Below, one piece after another: positions 51,793 through 59,885 of a DNA stretch of 64,000 bases. Source of the DNA: Rikenellaceae bacterium. GTDB taxonomy: Bacteria; Bacteroidota; Bacteroidia; Bacteroidales; Rikenellaceae. How positions within the stretch are numbered: the stretch's first letter is position 1; every line of letters begins with the position of its first letter. The stretch lies in contig SUZE01000001.1 of NCBI GenBank assembly GCA_015060075.1, forward strand, positions 1-64,000, written 5' to 3'. The position numbers and the translations under genes were made by a program. The notes beneath the pieces are model-generated. The model was not told the DNA's origin, ran no database searches, and worked only from the letters and a program-made list of their open reading frames with translations.

Positions 51793-52887
51793 ATGAAAAA
51801 GAGTATTGTTTTATTGCTATTGGCGATAGTATCAGTGGCTTGTACCCGAGATAAGGTACAAGATGTTGCCGTGAGAATCGATGGGGGCAAGACTATATAT
51901 GCTTCGATAGATATTCCGGAGTGTCGTGTTCAGTTGAATGAGAAGTGTCAAACGGTTTGGACCGAAGGTGACGAAATTGTAGTTTTAAGTCAGGAGGAGT
52001 ACTCCAAATATAGGTTTGACGGTAAGACCGGAGATAGGTCCGGCTCGTTTACGAAGGTCGCCTCCGGTGATACTCCGCCCGAGTCTTACCTGTTTGATAA
52101 GAGTTATGCGATATATAGCACCGAGTCTTGGCGTGGTTACGGCTGTTTCTCGGATGGAACTCCTGCCATGTTTACCAGTGTGTTGGCTACACAAACATAC
52201 ATGAACAATAGTTATGGCTTGAATGCTAACGCCATGTTTGGTAGTAGCGAAGATGGTATCAACTATACATTCAAAAATGTACTCGGATATCTTCGTTTGA
52301 GTATAGTCGGTAGTAAGGTTGTATCCAAGATTACAGTAATAGGCAACGAGCAGGAGATTATTGCAGGTGTTTTCTACTTTCCGATTACCGATTATCTTCA
52401 AAGAACTTGGTATAGAGATACATCAAATGCGGTAGTGCTTGATTGTGGTGATGGTGTGGCTCTATCTTCAACGCCTACTTCGTTCTACTTTGTGTTGCCT
52501 CCAACAACATTTGCACAGGGTATCAGTGTCTGTGTAGATTTTGCAGATGGTACAAGTTATGTGCACGCCACAAAGAAGACGATAACCATTGAGCGTAACA
52601 CTATTCAGCCGATGGCGACCTTCAATGCGAATGTTGATGAGAGCGACTACTCAACACTTGTTATCAACCATACGGGACGATATATTGACACGCCTCTCTT
52701 CGAGGGAGCTGTTTCGGGTGATGTTGATTGGGGTGATGGCAAAACCTCGTTCTTTACAGAGTTCATCTCATATGACTTTACCGACAACAAGGAGTCGCAC
52801 ACCGTTTCATTTAAGGTACTTGGTGCAACCTCGTTCGAGATAGAGAGTTGTGAAGGTATCTCCGCTATCGATTTGTCTAACTTCTAA
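51793..52887 (+). CDS. Second fimbrillin-like lipoprotein
   Basis: 364 aa from the ATG at 51793, 2 bases after the previous stop. A TTG three codons upstream would overlap it. Lipoprotein signal (LLLLAIVSVAC). Like its neighbour it has an Mfa-type beginning (IYASIDIPECRVQLNEKCQTVWTEGDEIVVLSQEEY) and a middle with YAIYSTES and YTFKNVLGYLRLSIVG. The last 75 residues (STLVINHTGRYIDTPLFEG... VDWGDGKTSFF) look like a PKD-like or BACON-like strand repeat with WGDG. It ends 16 bp before the C10 protease gene. The two lipoproteins share the layout but not close sequence. Precise family is uncertain. Confidence 0.75.
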   Translation: MKKSIVLLLLAIVSVACTRDKVQDVAVRIDGGKTIYASIDIPECRVQLNEKCQTVWTEGDEIVVLSQEEYSKYRFDGKTGDRSGSFTKVASGDTPPESYLFDKSYAIYSTESWRGYGCFSDGTPAMFTSVLATQTYMNNSYGLNANAMFGSSEDGINYTFKNVLGYLRLSIVGSKVVSKITVIGNEQEIIAGVFYFPITDYLQRTWYRDTSNAVVLDCGDGVALSSTPTSFYFVLPPTTFAQGISVCVDFADGTSYVHATKKTITIERNTIQPMATFNANVDESDYSTLVINHTGRYIDTPLFEGAVSGDVDWGDGKTSFFTEFISYDFTDNKESHTVSFKVLGATSFEIESCEGISAIDLSNF

Positions 52888-52903
52888 ATAATGGCCGAGT
52901 GAT

Positions 52904-54673
52904 ATGAAGAGATTATTGATTTTACCACTACTTGTGATAACTTTTGTACTTTCGGCTGCACCGATTGGCGAGAAGAGGGCGAGAGAGATTGCAACCTCCT
53001 TCTTTGCATCGACTGTTACTCGCTCCACTTCACCGATATTGTCGTTGGAGTGGGCGGGAGATAGAGTCGGTGGAAGAAATATAGCACCTCTCTCTGCGAA
53101 TAATCAAGATGAAGCGATGTTATACATCTATAACCGTACCGATACGAAAGGTTTTGTTGTTGTGGCGGGAGATGATGGCGTGGAGAGGTCCGTTGTGGCA
53201 TACTCTCACGATAACCATCTGCAAATGGATAGACTATCCGATGGTGCAAAGTATATCCTTTCGGGTTGGTGTAAGCAGATTGCTGCCGTGCGAAAAAGCG
53301 GAGTGGCTGCTACCCGTTCGTTTGGCTCGGTAGATATAGGAACTACGGACAAGTTGTATGAAACAGCTCTTTGGGACCAGGGTGAACCATTCAACAATGA
53401 GGCTCCTATGATAGATGGAAATAGGGCTATTACAGGTTGCGTTGCTACGGCAATGTCCATAATCTGTTACTATAACAGATGGCCTGAGCGGGGTGTGGGT
53501 ACAACGCCGGCGTATGAGTATGCAGATATCTACGATGGTGCTACACACGCTATCCCCGAGAATATTCTCGGTCGCAGTTACGACTACGACAATATGCGTT
53601 CTGACAACTATTCATCAGGATATTCCGCACAAGAGGCTGCTGCGGTAGCGGCATTGATGAAGGATATGGGTACTTCGGTAAGAATGGGCTATCACTATAA
53701 TGGTTCGTATGCATATTCGAAAGATGTTCCTATGGCTTTAACTCAATATTTCGGATATGCGAAAACAGCAAGGCTATTCTATGCATTTAGTTTTACGGAT
53801 AGAGAGTGGGTTGAGCAGTTGAAGACCAATATTGCTCAATATGGACCGACCTATTTTAGTGGTTCAAACGAAGAGGGAGGACACGCTTTTGTACTTGATG
53901 GATATACAAGTGCCAACTACTTCCACATAAATTATGGTTGGAGCGGATATGATAACGGATTCTACCTTATACCGAATATTACTTATGCCGAGGAGCAGGC
54001 CGCACTATTCTACTTGGAGCCGGATAAGACTGGAACATCAGTCTATGCTGATGGATTGATGCTTCTGGCAGATACCGCAGACAATGGTATATACTATGAT
54101 GGATTGCAGAGCAGTACTACCGAATATAGAGTTGGTGAGCCATTCCAACTCTCCTATGGCTGTATATGGAATATCGGAATTGCTCCGTTCTCGGGAGAGG
54201 TGAGAGTTGCTCTGTGCGATAAAGATGGTAATGGTAAAGAGGTGTTGTGTAGTCATGATTTGGCACTCGATATCTACTATTTTATGTCGTATAATAGAGA
54301 ACTTACCATCACAACACCTATTGAGTCCGGTGACCGCATACGACTGCTCTCGAAGGGCGAGCAGGCTTCCGAATGGAGTTGGATTAGGCGTTATGATGTC
54401 CGTACGGTCGATGAGATTATCGTTTCGGTGACAGCCGAGGATATTGCCAAGTCGTTGGGCGTTAAGTATGATAAGACAACAAAGCAGTTGCGATTCATCT
54501 CGTCATACAATCTCACATATAGCGTTGCGGATAGCTCTTCTACAACCAAGGCAAGTGGCACAATGGAGTCTGGCGTTGCAACGGTTGTAGATATGTCTAC
54601 TTGGTCGGTAGGGGAGTATGTCTTCTCTTTCAGTAGGGATATGGCTGAGTATAGACTGACTATTAAATTGTAG
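52904..54673 (+). CDS. C10-family cysteine protease (streptopain/PrtT-like), secreted
   Basis: 589 aa. Signal peptide (1-19) followed by a Spi-like propeptide (about 22-140, with KGFVVVAGDDGVERSVVAYS) that would keep the zymogen inactive. The catalytic domain has the nucleophile Cys179 in AITGCVATAMSIICYYNRWP and His327 in EEGGHAFVLDGY, followed by FHINYGWSGYDNGFYL (Asn/Trp oxyanion part). All C10 residues are intact. The C-terminal 200 residues are beta-rich. The last 55 (TYSVADSSSTTKASGTMESG... YRLTIKL) resemble a short secretion or sorting-type beta domain of Bacteroidota. Relatives are SpeB of streptococci, PrtT of Porphyromonas and the Bfp proteases of Bacteroides. It is the last gene of the operon. 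Confidence 0.93.
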   Translation: MKRLLILPLLVITFVLSAAPIGEKRAREIATSFFASTVTRSTSPILSLEWAGDRVGGRNIAPLSANNQDEAMLYIYNRTDTKGFVVVAGDDGVERSVVAYSHDNHLQMDRLSDGAKYILSGWCKQIAAVRKSGVAATRSFGSVDIGTTDKLYETALWDQGEPFNNEAPMIDGNRAITGCVATAMSIICYYNRWPERGVGTTPAYEYADIYDGATHAIPENILGRSYDYDNMRSDNYSSGYSAQEAAAVAALMKDMGTSVRMGYHYNGSYAYSKDVPMALTQYFGYAKTARLFYAFSFTDREWVEQLKTNIAQYGPTYFSGSNEEGGHAFVLDGYTSANYFHINYGWSGYDNGFYLIPNITYAEEQAALFYLEPDKTGTSVYADGLMLLADTADNGIYYDGLQSSTTEYRVGEPFQLSYGCIWNIGIAPFSGEVRVALCDKDGNGKEVLCSHDLALDIYYFMSYNRELTITTPIESGDRIRLLSKGEQASEWSWIRRYDVRTVDEIIVSVTAEDIAKSLGVKYDKTTKQLRFISSYNLTYSVADSSSTTKASGTMESGVATVVDMSTWSVGEYVFSFSRDMAEYRLTIKL

Positions 54674-54699
54674 AGGTCAAATATATGTTGTAGCAAAGA

Positions 54700-54731
54700 G
54701 ATATGGTGTTCGAAATTCCGAACACCATATC
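54700..54731. terminator. Bidirectional terminator between the C10 protease and the coiled-coil gene
   Basis: Perfect 13-bp stem (54700-54712 with 54719-54731) with loop AAATTC, in the 62-bp space between converging genes. Confidence 0.88.
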
Positions 54732-54735
54732 TTGT

Positions 54736-55341
54736 TTATCGCCTTTTGTGCCGCTTTGGCAGTTCGATATATTCGGTGTAGACGATGTGAGTGTGAGGGT
54801 TTGAGGAGGTTATCTCTTGGCGAATAGCCTTCGTGCCATAACGGAAAAATAGAAACTTGCGAGGTACTCGGTGTATCACTTGCCGTAGGGTATCTATACT
54901 CTCAATATTGCACTCGGCTTTGCCGTTACGAATTACACCTTCGATGCTTACCCACCTATCGCTCCAACGAAATACGGAGGCGGTGTCGGGTAGCAGGCGG
55001 TCGAGAAAGAGGGTGTCATGTACGGGAGTGCTGACCTCGATTTGTGTTTGTGATGCGGAGGTGGCGATGCTCTCCACACGGCGCAGACGAATACCAAGGT
55101 CACGAATACGCTTTGTGTCGTCAGCGTGCTGCTTGCGGTATTCGTCAAGTTTGAGTTGCAGGGCAACAGCCGATGCAGCCGACTCTTCGAGGCGGTTTTG
55201 GTAGAGTAGTGTTTCGTTTGTTAGTGCTTCGTTGTTGTTGCGAAGGCGTGTGACCTCGCCTGTGCTGTGGCGCAGATATAGACCACAAGCAATAAGCAGT
55301 AGTGTTGCCACTACCGAGTAGTAAAATAGTATTTTTCTCAT
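54736..55341 (-). CDS. Single-pass membrane protein with periplasmic coiled coil
   Basis: 201 aa, not assigned. One N-terminal membrane helix (about residues 5-24) is followed by a long heptad-containing coiled coil (about 30-95: VTRLRNNNEALTNETLLYQNRLEE...) and a compact C-terminal domain (about 105-195) with VHDTLFLDRLLPD, WSDRWVSIEGVI and IHRVPRKFLFFRYG. This outline is shared with inner-membrane spanin-like or DUF6549-type proteins found in Bacteroidota chromosomes and prophages. No lysis or phage gene is near, so a phage origin is only a guess. It lies 78 bp after the class-IV gene. Confidence 0.6.
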   Translation of the reverse strand: MRKILFYYSVVATLLLIACGLYLRHSTGEVTRLRNNNEALTNETLLYQNRLEESAASAVALQLKLDEYRKQHADDTKRIRDLGIRLRRVESIATSASQTQIEVSTPVHDTLFLDRLLPDTASVFRWSDRWVSIEGVIRNGKAECNIESIDTLRQVIHRVPRKFLFFRYGTKAIRQEITSSNPHTHIVYTEYIELPKRHKRR

Positions 55342-55419
55342 GGATTTTGGAGTTTTTGTTGGTGCAAATATAACACCTCAAAAGCCCCTTGTCAATACAA
55401 ACTTTTTAGAAAGACTCCG

Positions 55420-56121
55420 TTACTCCGCTTCGGCAATAGTTCGGGCAATTCGCTCAGCGGTAATATCTGTATAGTGTCGTTCGTTCCACCCGACAAGTGC
55501 CGTTATGCCACGATGGTCAATATAGAGCACCTCTCTGGCAACGCTTAAATCATCGAGAGTGATGATGCATTTCGATATCTTGCGTCTTGGGACAACCATA
55601 TTCTGCATGGCGATATCGAATTCAACACCTCCGCCAACCTCCGAGAAGCGAATTTCATCTTCAAAAACCGCAACAATCGGCGAGCCGTCAATGGCGAGTA
55701 TTGAGCCATCTTCGCCTACCCAAATAGGAACTTCGGAGTTCGGCGTTTGAATGGTCGAGCGATTGAGTTCGAGCATAGCCTCCTTTGCGGAGGTGTTATC
55801 GATGAGCATATTGCCCGACAAATGGCAGATATAACCCTGTGGTCGAATGGCACGGAGGGAGTAGGAGTTGTAGATAATCTCGACTGTTTCGAGTTCCAAC
55901 TCTCCATTGTCATAATATCGGATATATACGCAATTTATGGTGCGTGACGAGTAGCCCTCGTTGCGCAACATGTCACCTATTGCCTCTTTTAACTCTTCGG
56001 GTGTGGTGTTTAGTTGCGCATGGAACAGATGCTGCGACAGCGCATCAAGCCGAGCGTAATGCTCCTCGAAGTGTATCGGCTCGTAGCCCCGTGTGCGTAT
56101 ATATTCGTAGATGTAAGCCAT
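55420..56121 (-). CDS. Class-IV aminotransferase-fold protein, catalytic lysine not found
   Basis: 233 aa. It matches the class-IV PLP fold (BCAT/ADC lyase/D-Ala aminotransferase): MAYIYEYIRTRGYEPIHFEEHYARLDALSQHLF is the start block with the conserved Arg, INCVYIRYYDNGELELE and SAKEAMLEL lie at the places of the middle blocks, and EDGSILAIDGSPIVAVFEDE resembles the E-x-x-x-x-N strand. In active enzymes a lysine precedes the SAKEA-like block by about 12 residues. That stretch here (ICHLSGNMLIDN) has none, so PLP attachment is doubtful. It follows holA by 3 bp in an operon with tilS. Substrate unknown. Confidence 0.72.
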   Translation of the reverse strand: MAYIYEYIRTRGYEPIHFEEHYARLDALSQHLFHAQLNTTPEELKEAIGDMLRNEGYSSRTINCVYIRYYDNGELELETVEIIYNSYSLRAIRPQGYICHLSGNMLIDNTSAKEAMLELNRSTIQTPNSEVPIWVGEDGSILAIDGSPIVAVFEDEIRFSEVGGGVEFDIAMQNMVVPRRKISKCIITLDDLSVAREVLYIDHRGITALVGWNERHYTDITAERIARTIAEAE

Positions 56122-56124
56122 CTT

Positions 56125-57192
56125 CTACATCATCATAATCTTCAAGATAAACTCTCGCAACAACTCTCCATTCGATGCTCCGCCATCGTCAATACCCTTG
56201 CTCTTGGCATCGTACTCGGCACACAATCCGATAATCTTGAAGACCTTGCTGTTTTGCCACATAGGGGCACGGCGGGTAATCTCTTTCAGGAAGTATGGCG
56301 AATTGAGGCGCATTGCACGGCACAACTCGCTCTGGTCGGGCATAGCGACACCTCGGCGGCGCGAATCCCAACATATATAATTGTAGGTAAAGAGTTGTCG
56401 GAACGAGTCGTATAGCACCTTTACGCTTAACAGAAGCGGATAAGCCTTCGGATTTTCGCCCATGTATTGCGCAATGGTCAGTGCCTTTTCGAGTTGGCGG
56501 TCGAGTACCGCATTGCTCAACTCGTAGTTGTTGAATTGACGAGATATACCGATATGATTTTCGATATCTTCGGGGGTTATTGTTGTGCGCTCCTTTGGTA
56601 GCGACACAATCATCTTTTCGAGTTCGTTGCTGATTTTCGAGATATCTACGCCAAGATGTGCTACCAAAATTTTGCTCGATGCAGAGTCGAGTTTCAACCC
56701 CTTCGTGGCGGCAAATCCCGACAACCATCGCTCCGCCTCGTAGTCACGGGGCGATACCGAGTCGAATACCACACCCTTCGCCTTGATGCTCTTGTATAGT
56801 GGTGTTCGGCGGTCCATAGCCTTACCCTTGTGGCACAAAACGAGTATGGTCGAAGGCTGTGGCGATGCGGCGTATGAGTTCAGCAACTCCATCTTGTCGA
56901 GTTGTTGCGCTTCTTTGACGATAATCGCTTCGTATTCGCCCATCATCGGTAACTGACGGCAATAACTCGCTACGGTACCTCCGTCAGTGTCGTTGCCATA
57001 GATGACAATCTGGTTGAAGGCACGCATCGACTCCTCCATAATACCCTCGGTCAGAGCATCACACAGCGCATCTATAAAGTATAACTCCTCACCCTGTAAA
57101 AGGTATATCGGAGCAAACTTTCGAGCCTTGATATCGCCCATCAGGCGATGAAATTCAGCATCGCACGATGCAAATGTAACTTTCTCTGCCAT
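56125..57192 (-). CDS. holA: DNA polymerase III delta subunit
   Basis: Opens the sliding clamp as part of the clamp loader. 355 aa, normal. N-terminal AAA-like fold without a working Walker A: FAPIYLLQGEELYFIDALCDALTEG is the delta hallmark. SILVLCHKGKAMDRRTPLYKSI-like and AERWLSGFAATKGLKLDSASSKILVAHLGVDISKISNELEKMIVSL cover the middle, and ISRQFNNYELSNAVLDRQLEKAL leads into the collar domain. It starts 6 bp after tilS and ends 3 bp before the class-IV gene, so the three are one transcript. Confidence 0.93.
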   Translation of the reverse strand: MAEKVTFASCDAEFHRLMGDIKARKFAPIYLLQGEELYFIDALCDALTEGIMEESMRAFNQIVIYGNDTDGGTVASYCRQLPMMGEYEAIIVKEAQQLDKMELLNSYAASPQPSTILVLCHKGKAMDRRTPLYKSIKAKGVVFDSVSPRDYEAERWLSGFAATKGLKLDSASSKILVAHLGVDISKISNELEKMIVSLPKERTTITPEDIENHIGISRQFNNYELSNAVLDRQLEKALTIAQYMGENPKAYPLLLSVKVLYDSFRQLFTYNYICWDSRRRGVAMPDQSELCRAMRLNSPYFLKEITRRAPMWQNSKVFKIIGLCAEYDAKSKGIDDGGASNGELLREFILKIMMM

Positions 57193-57198
57193 ATTGTT

Positions 57199-58551
57199 TT
57201 AGATGGAGTATTTCGTAACTTTCAAAATATTTTCGGTATTTGCGCCTATGCGGAAGCGGTCATCTGTGCGGCGACCTACAACCCACACAATATCCTCTCC
57301 CGATACCAACACAAATTGTCGTTTGCGCTCCACAACGGGGATTTTCTGGTCGGTGAGGTAGTCGCCGACTTTTTTTCTTCCTGCCATGCCGAAGGGAATA
57401 AAGGTGTCACCCTCACGCCAACGGCGCAGACGAAGCGGATATTGTAACTTCGACTCATCAATCAACGCTACATCACTCGGCAGACGATATTCATTGACAT
57501 TGTCAATATCGGTATGTTCGTAGTAGAGCACCGAGTTGCCACAATAACTGCGCATCTCGTCACGCTCAACAACGACTTCACAGTCGTCCTCCTCCTCAAT
57601 GCGGGCAACCAAGATATTGCCTCTATCTAAATACGCCACATAATCGCGCGAGTAGAAGCGGCGGTCGGTTGCGCCACGCTTCAACGCCTTGTTCAACTCC
57701 TCGACTACATCACCCTTGAAGCCATACGAGGAGTTCAACAACTCGTAAATAACAAAATCACGAGGATACATCGCATCTATCGCTCCAACCTCGATAGTGT
57801 CAATGCCGTTTTCGCTGTGCAAGGCTGCCTCCCGTATATTGTCAATCGCTGCATCAATAAATATCTGCGCATCGTTCAGACGGTAGATGTTACCACGCAT
57901 CAATGCCGTGAATTTCGGGTTTATCTCTTGCAGAAGTGGCAATAGACCGAGCCTTATTTTGTTGCGAAGATACTTTGTCGAACGATTTGAAGAGTCTTCG
58001 CGATATGGGATATGGTTCTGCACGGCATACTCCAAAATATCCTTGCGCGTAGCATAGAGTAGGGGTCGCACTACACGACCATATTGACGATTTATGCCCG
58101 TAAGACCACGCAACCCCGTTCCACGAAGCAAATTGATGAAAAATGTTTCGATTGAGTCATTGGCGTGGTGTGCCACAGCAATTGCGGTGCAACCCTCCGT
58201 TTGGCACAACTCGTAAAACCACTCGTAACGCAGACGGCGGGCGGTCATCTCCATCGAATCGCCCGTGCGAGCCATTTCGCCCAAGGTGTCGAAGTTTTTA
58301 GAGTGACATACGATACCCAACTTCTCGCACTCACGCAGCACCATTTCGGTATCTTCATCGCTCTCCTTACCTCGCAGTCCGAAGTTACAATGCGCCACCT
58401 CCACCTTGTAGCCAAGACGGACAAATATGGAGAGCATAACCATTGAATCGACTCCTCCTGATACGGTCAGGAGAATCTTATCCTCATGTGAGAATAGTTC
58501 GTGTCGCTCGACATACTTCTCAAATGCTTTTAGTAATGCTTCGGTCTGCAT
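57199..58551 (-). CDS. tilS: tRNA(Ile)-lysidine synthase
   Basis: Converts the wobble cytidine of the AUA-reading tRNA(Ile) to lysidine using ATP and lysine, needed to prevent misreading as Met. 450 aa. The ATP-pyrophosphatase loop SGGVDSM lies at about residues 30-36 (ILLTVSGGVDSMVML). CNFGLRG, AVAHHANDSIETFFINLLRGTGLRGLTG and VVRPLLYATRKDILEYA are the standard N-terminal motifs. The TilS C-terminal domain is present (DTFIPFGMAGRKKVGDYLTDQKIPVVERKRQFVLVSGEDIVWVVGRR). It follows murB by 49 bp. That gap carries a CTACTCTCTACTCACTACTC near-repeat. Confidence 0.96.
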   Translation of the reverse strand: MQTEALLKAFEKYVERHELFSHEDKILLTVSGGVDSMVMLSIFVRLGYKVEVAHCNFGLRGKESDEDTEMVLRECEKLGIVCHSKNFDTLGEMARTGDSMEMTARRLRYEWFYELCQTEGCTAIAVAHHANDSIETFFINLLRGTGLRGLTGINRQYGRVVRPLLYATRKDILEYAVQNHIPYREDSSNRSTKYLRNKIRLGLLPLLQEINPKFTALMRGNIYRLNDAQIFIDAAIDNIREAALHSENGIDTIEVGAIDAMYPRDFVIYELLNSSYGFKGDVVEELNKALKRGATDRRFYSRDYVAYLDRGNILVARIEEEDDCEVVVERDEMRSYCGNSVLYYEHTDIDNVNEYRLPSDVALIDESKLQYPLRLRRWREGDTFIPFGMAGRKKVGDYLTDQKIPVVERKRQFVLVSGEDIVWVVGRRTDDRFRIGANTENILKVTKYSI

Positions 58552-58571
58552 AGTAAAAATTATTTTTTTAA

Positions 58572-58602
58572 CTACTCTCTACTCACTACTCGTTACTCAC
58601 TT
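58572..58602. repeat. Near-tandem ACTACTC repeat between murB and tilS
   Basis: Units of ACTACTC/ACTCTCT/ACTCACT of 7-9 bases, the same sort as at 45783-45797. Only 31 bp long. Confidence 0.6.
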
Positions 58603-59611
58603 AAAGAATATTCACCTCCGGCGAAATCTCGATGCCGAACTTCTCTTTGACGGTCGCTACAACTTTGTGCGCAAAGGCTATTACTTCGCCACCCGTAGCA
58701 CCTCCGAGATTTACCAAAACCAATGCCTGACGCTCGTGTACGCCGACATTACCCTCTTTGTAACCCTTCATTCCCGACTTATCGATAAGCCAGCCTGCGG
58801 CGAGTTTTACCTTGCCCTCCTCGGCTGCGGGGTAGTGCGGCATATCGGGATATTCGGCGAGCAATCTCTCTGCCACCTCTTGCTCGACAATCGGATTTTT
58901 GAAGAAACTTCCTGCATTGCCCAAAACAGCAGTATCGGGCAATTTTGAACGGCGAATCGAGCAGATGGCATCACGAATATTTGCTAATGTTGCACCTCCA
59001 CGAGCCTCAACCTCACGAACAACATCGCCGTAGCCGAGCCGTGGATTTGCCACCCTCGACAACTCAATTTCAATGGCTGTAATTACGACACGTCCCTTCA
59101 ATGAGTGTTTGAATACGCTCTCACGATAGCCGAAAGCGCAATGCTCGGCAGCAAGGGTTACGAAGTTGCCACCCTCCACGAAATACATCTCGACCGAGCG
59201 AATGGTATCTTTCGCCTCTACGCCGTATGCACCGATATTCTGCACGGGTGCAGCACCTGCCTTGCCCGGAATAAGCGAGAGGTTTTCGATACCCCACAGG
59301 TTGCGTTCTACGCTCCAAGCCACAAGGTCGTCCCACTCAACTCCTGCACCAACTTTTATGCGAACTGTGGTGTCGCTATCTGAGATAATCTCTATGCGGT
59401 TGTCGCAAGGGGTTATAAGCAGGGCGTCTATATCCTTGGTAAATAAGATATTATTTCCTCCACTAATGACATACCAATCCTCAGTGCCATACTTGGCAAA
59501 CACCTCCGGCAACTCCTCTGCTCGGTCAAATTCGACAAGGCGTTTTGCTGTCTGTCGAACATGGAAAGAGTTGCGAGGTGTGATATCAATATTTTCGTAG
59601 TAGCGTATCAT
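58601..59611 (-). CDS. murB: UDP-N-acetylenolpyruvoylglucosamine reductase
   Basis: Second committed step of peptidoglycan precursor synthesis: reduces UDP-GlcNAc-enolpyruvate to UDP-MurNAc with NADPH and FAD. 336 aa from the ATG at 59611. Five codons further upstream are possible but unneeded. MurB motifs: WYVISGGNNILFTKDIDALLI (FAD site), VGAGVEWDDLVAWSVERNLWGIENLSLIPGKAGAAPVQNIGAYG, GYRESVFKHSLKGRVVITAI, and the catalytic Ser block LGNAGSFFKNP. The C-terminal Glu lies near the end. Its length and lack of the extra loop place it in the type I form (like E. coli MurB). The promoter is at 59638. Confidence 0.96.
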   Translation of the reverse strand: MIRYYENIDITPRNSFHVRQTAKRLVEFDRAEELPEVFAKYGTEDWYVISGGNNILFTKDIDALLITPCDNRIEIISDSDTTVRIKVGAGVEWDDLVAWSVERNLWGIENLSLIPGKAGAAPVQNIGAYGVEAKDTIRSVEMYFVEGGNFVTLAAEHCAFGYRESVFKHSLKGRVVITAIEIELSRVANPRLGYGDVVREVEARGGATLANIRDAICSIRRSKLPDTAVLGNAGSFFKNPIVEQEVAERLLAEYPDMPHYPAAEEGKVKLAAGWLIDKSGMKGYKEGNVGVHERQALVLVNLGGATGGEVIAFAHKVVATVKEKFGIEISPEVNIL

Positions 59612-59637
59612 TTTTTGTCGCAGCACTATTTATAGTG

Positions 59638-59645
59638 CAAAGATA
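59638..59645 (-). promoter_or_regulatory. TAnnTTTG element of murB
   Basis: Minus strand TATCTTTG at 59645-59638, with a leader of about 24 bases. A 14-bp inverted repeat (CACTATTTATAGTG, 59624-59637) fills the space right after it and covers the expected start of transcription. Confidence 0.65.
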
Positions 59646-59885
59646 ATAAAAAGACGAGAGACGAGAGACGAGAGACGAGAGAAATTTTCAAAATAATGAT
59701 AATTAAGACGAGAGACGAGAGAAATGCAAAATGCAGAATGCAAAATTAATAATTCTCAATTCTCAATTCTTTCAGCGCACCCCAGTAAGCGAACGGAGTG
59801 AGCGCCCCTATTAAGGGCGGAACGCCCATCCCTATAACCCCCAGAACGGTTGCGCCGTGACAAGGGTAGGAGTTCTGACAAGGTC
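59646..59885 (-). repeat. Composite repeat element, copy 4 (reverse, upstream of murB)
   Basis: On the minus strand: GTCAGAACTCC, CTTGTCACGGCGCAACCG, spacers of TATAGGGA/TAATAGGGG, mini-hairpin GGGCG/CGCCC, CGCTCACTCCGTTCGCTT, GGGGTGCGCTGAAAG, then AATTGAGAATTGAGAATT, TTTGCATTCTGCATTTTGCATT and two blocks of CTCTCGTCTCTCGTCTCTCG. Same order of blocks as copies 1 and 2. Confidence 0.85.
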
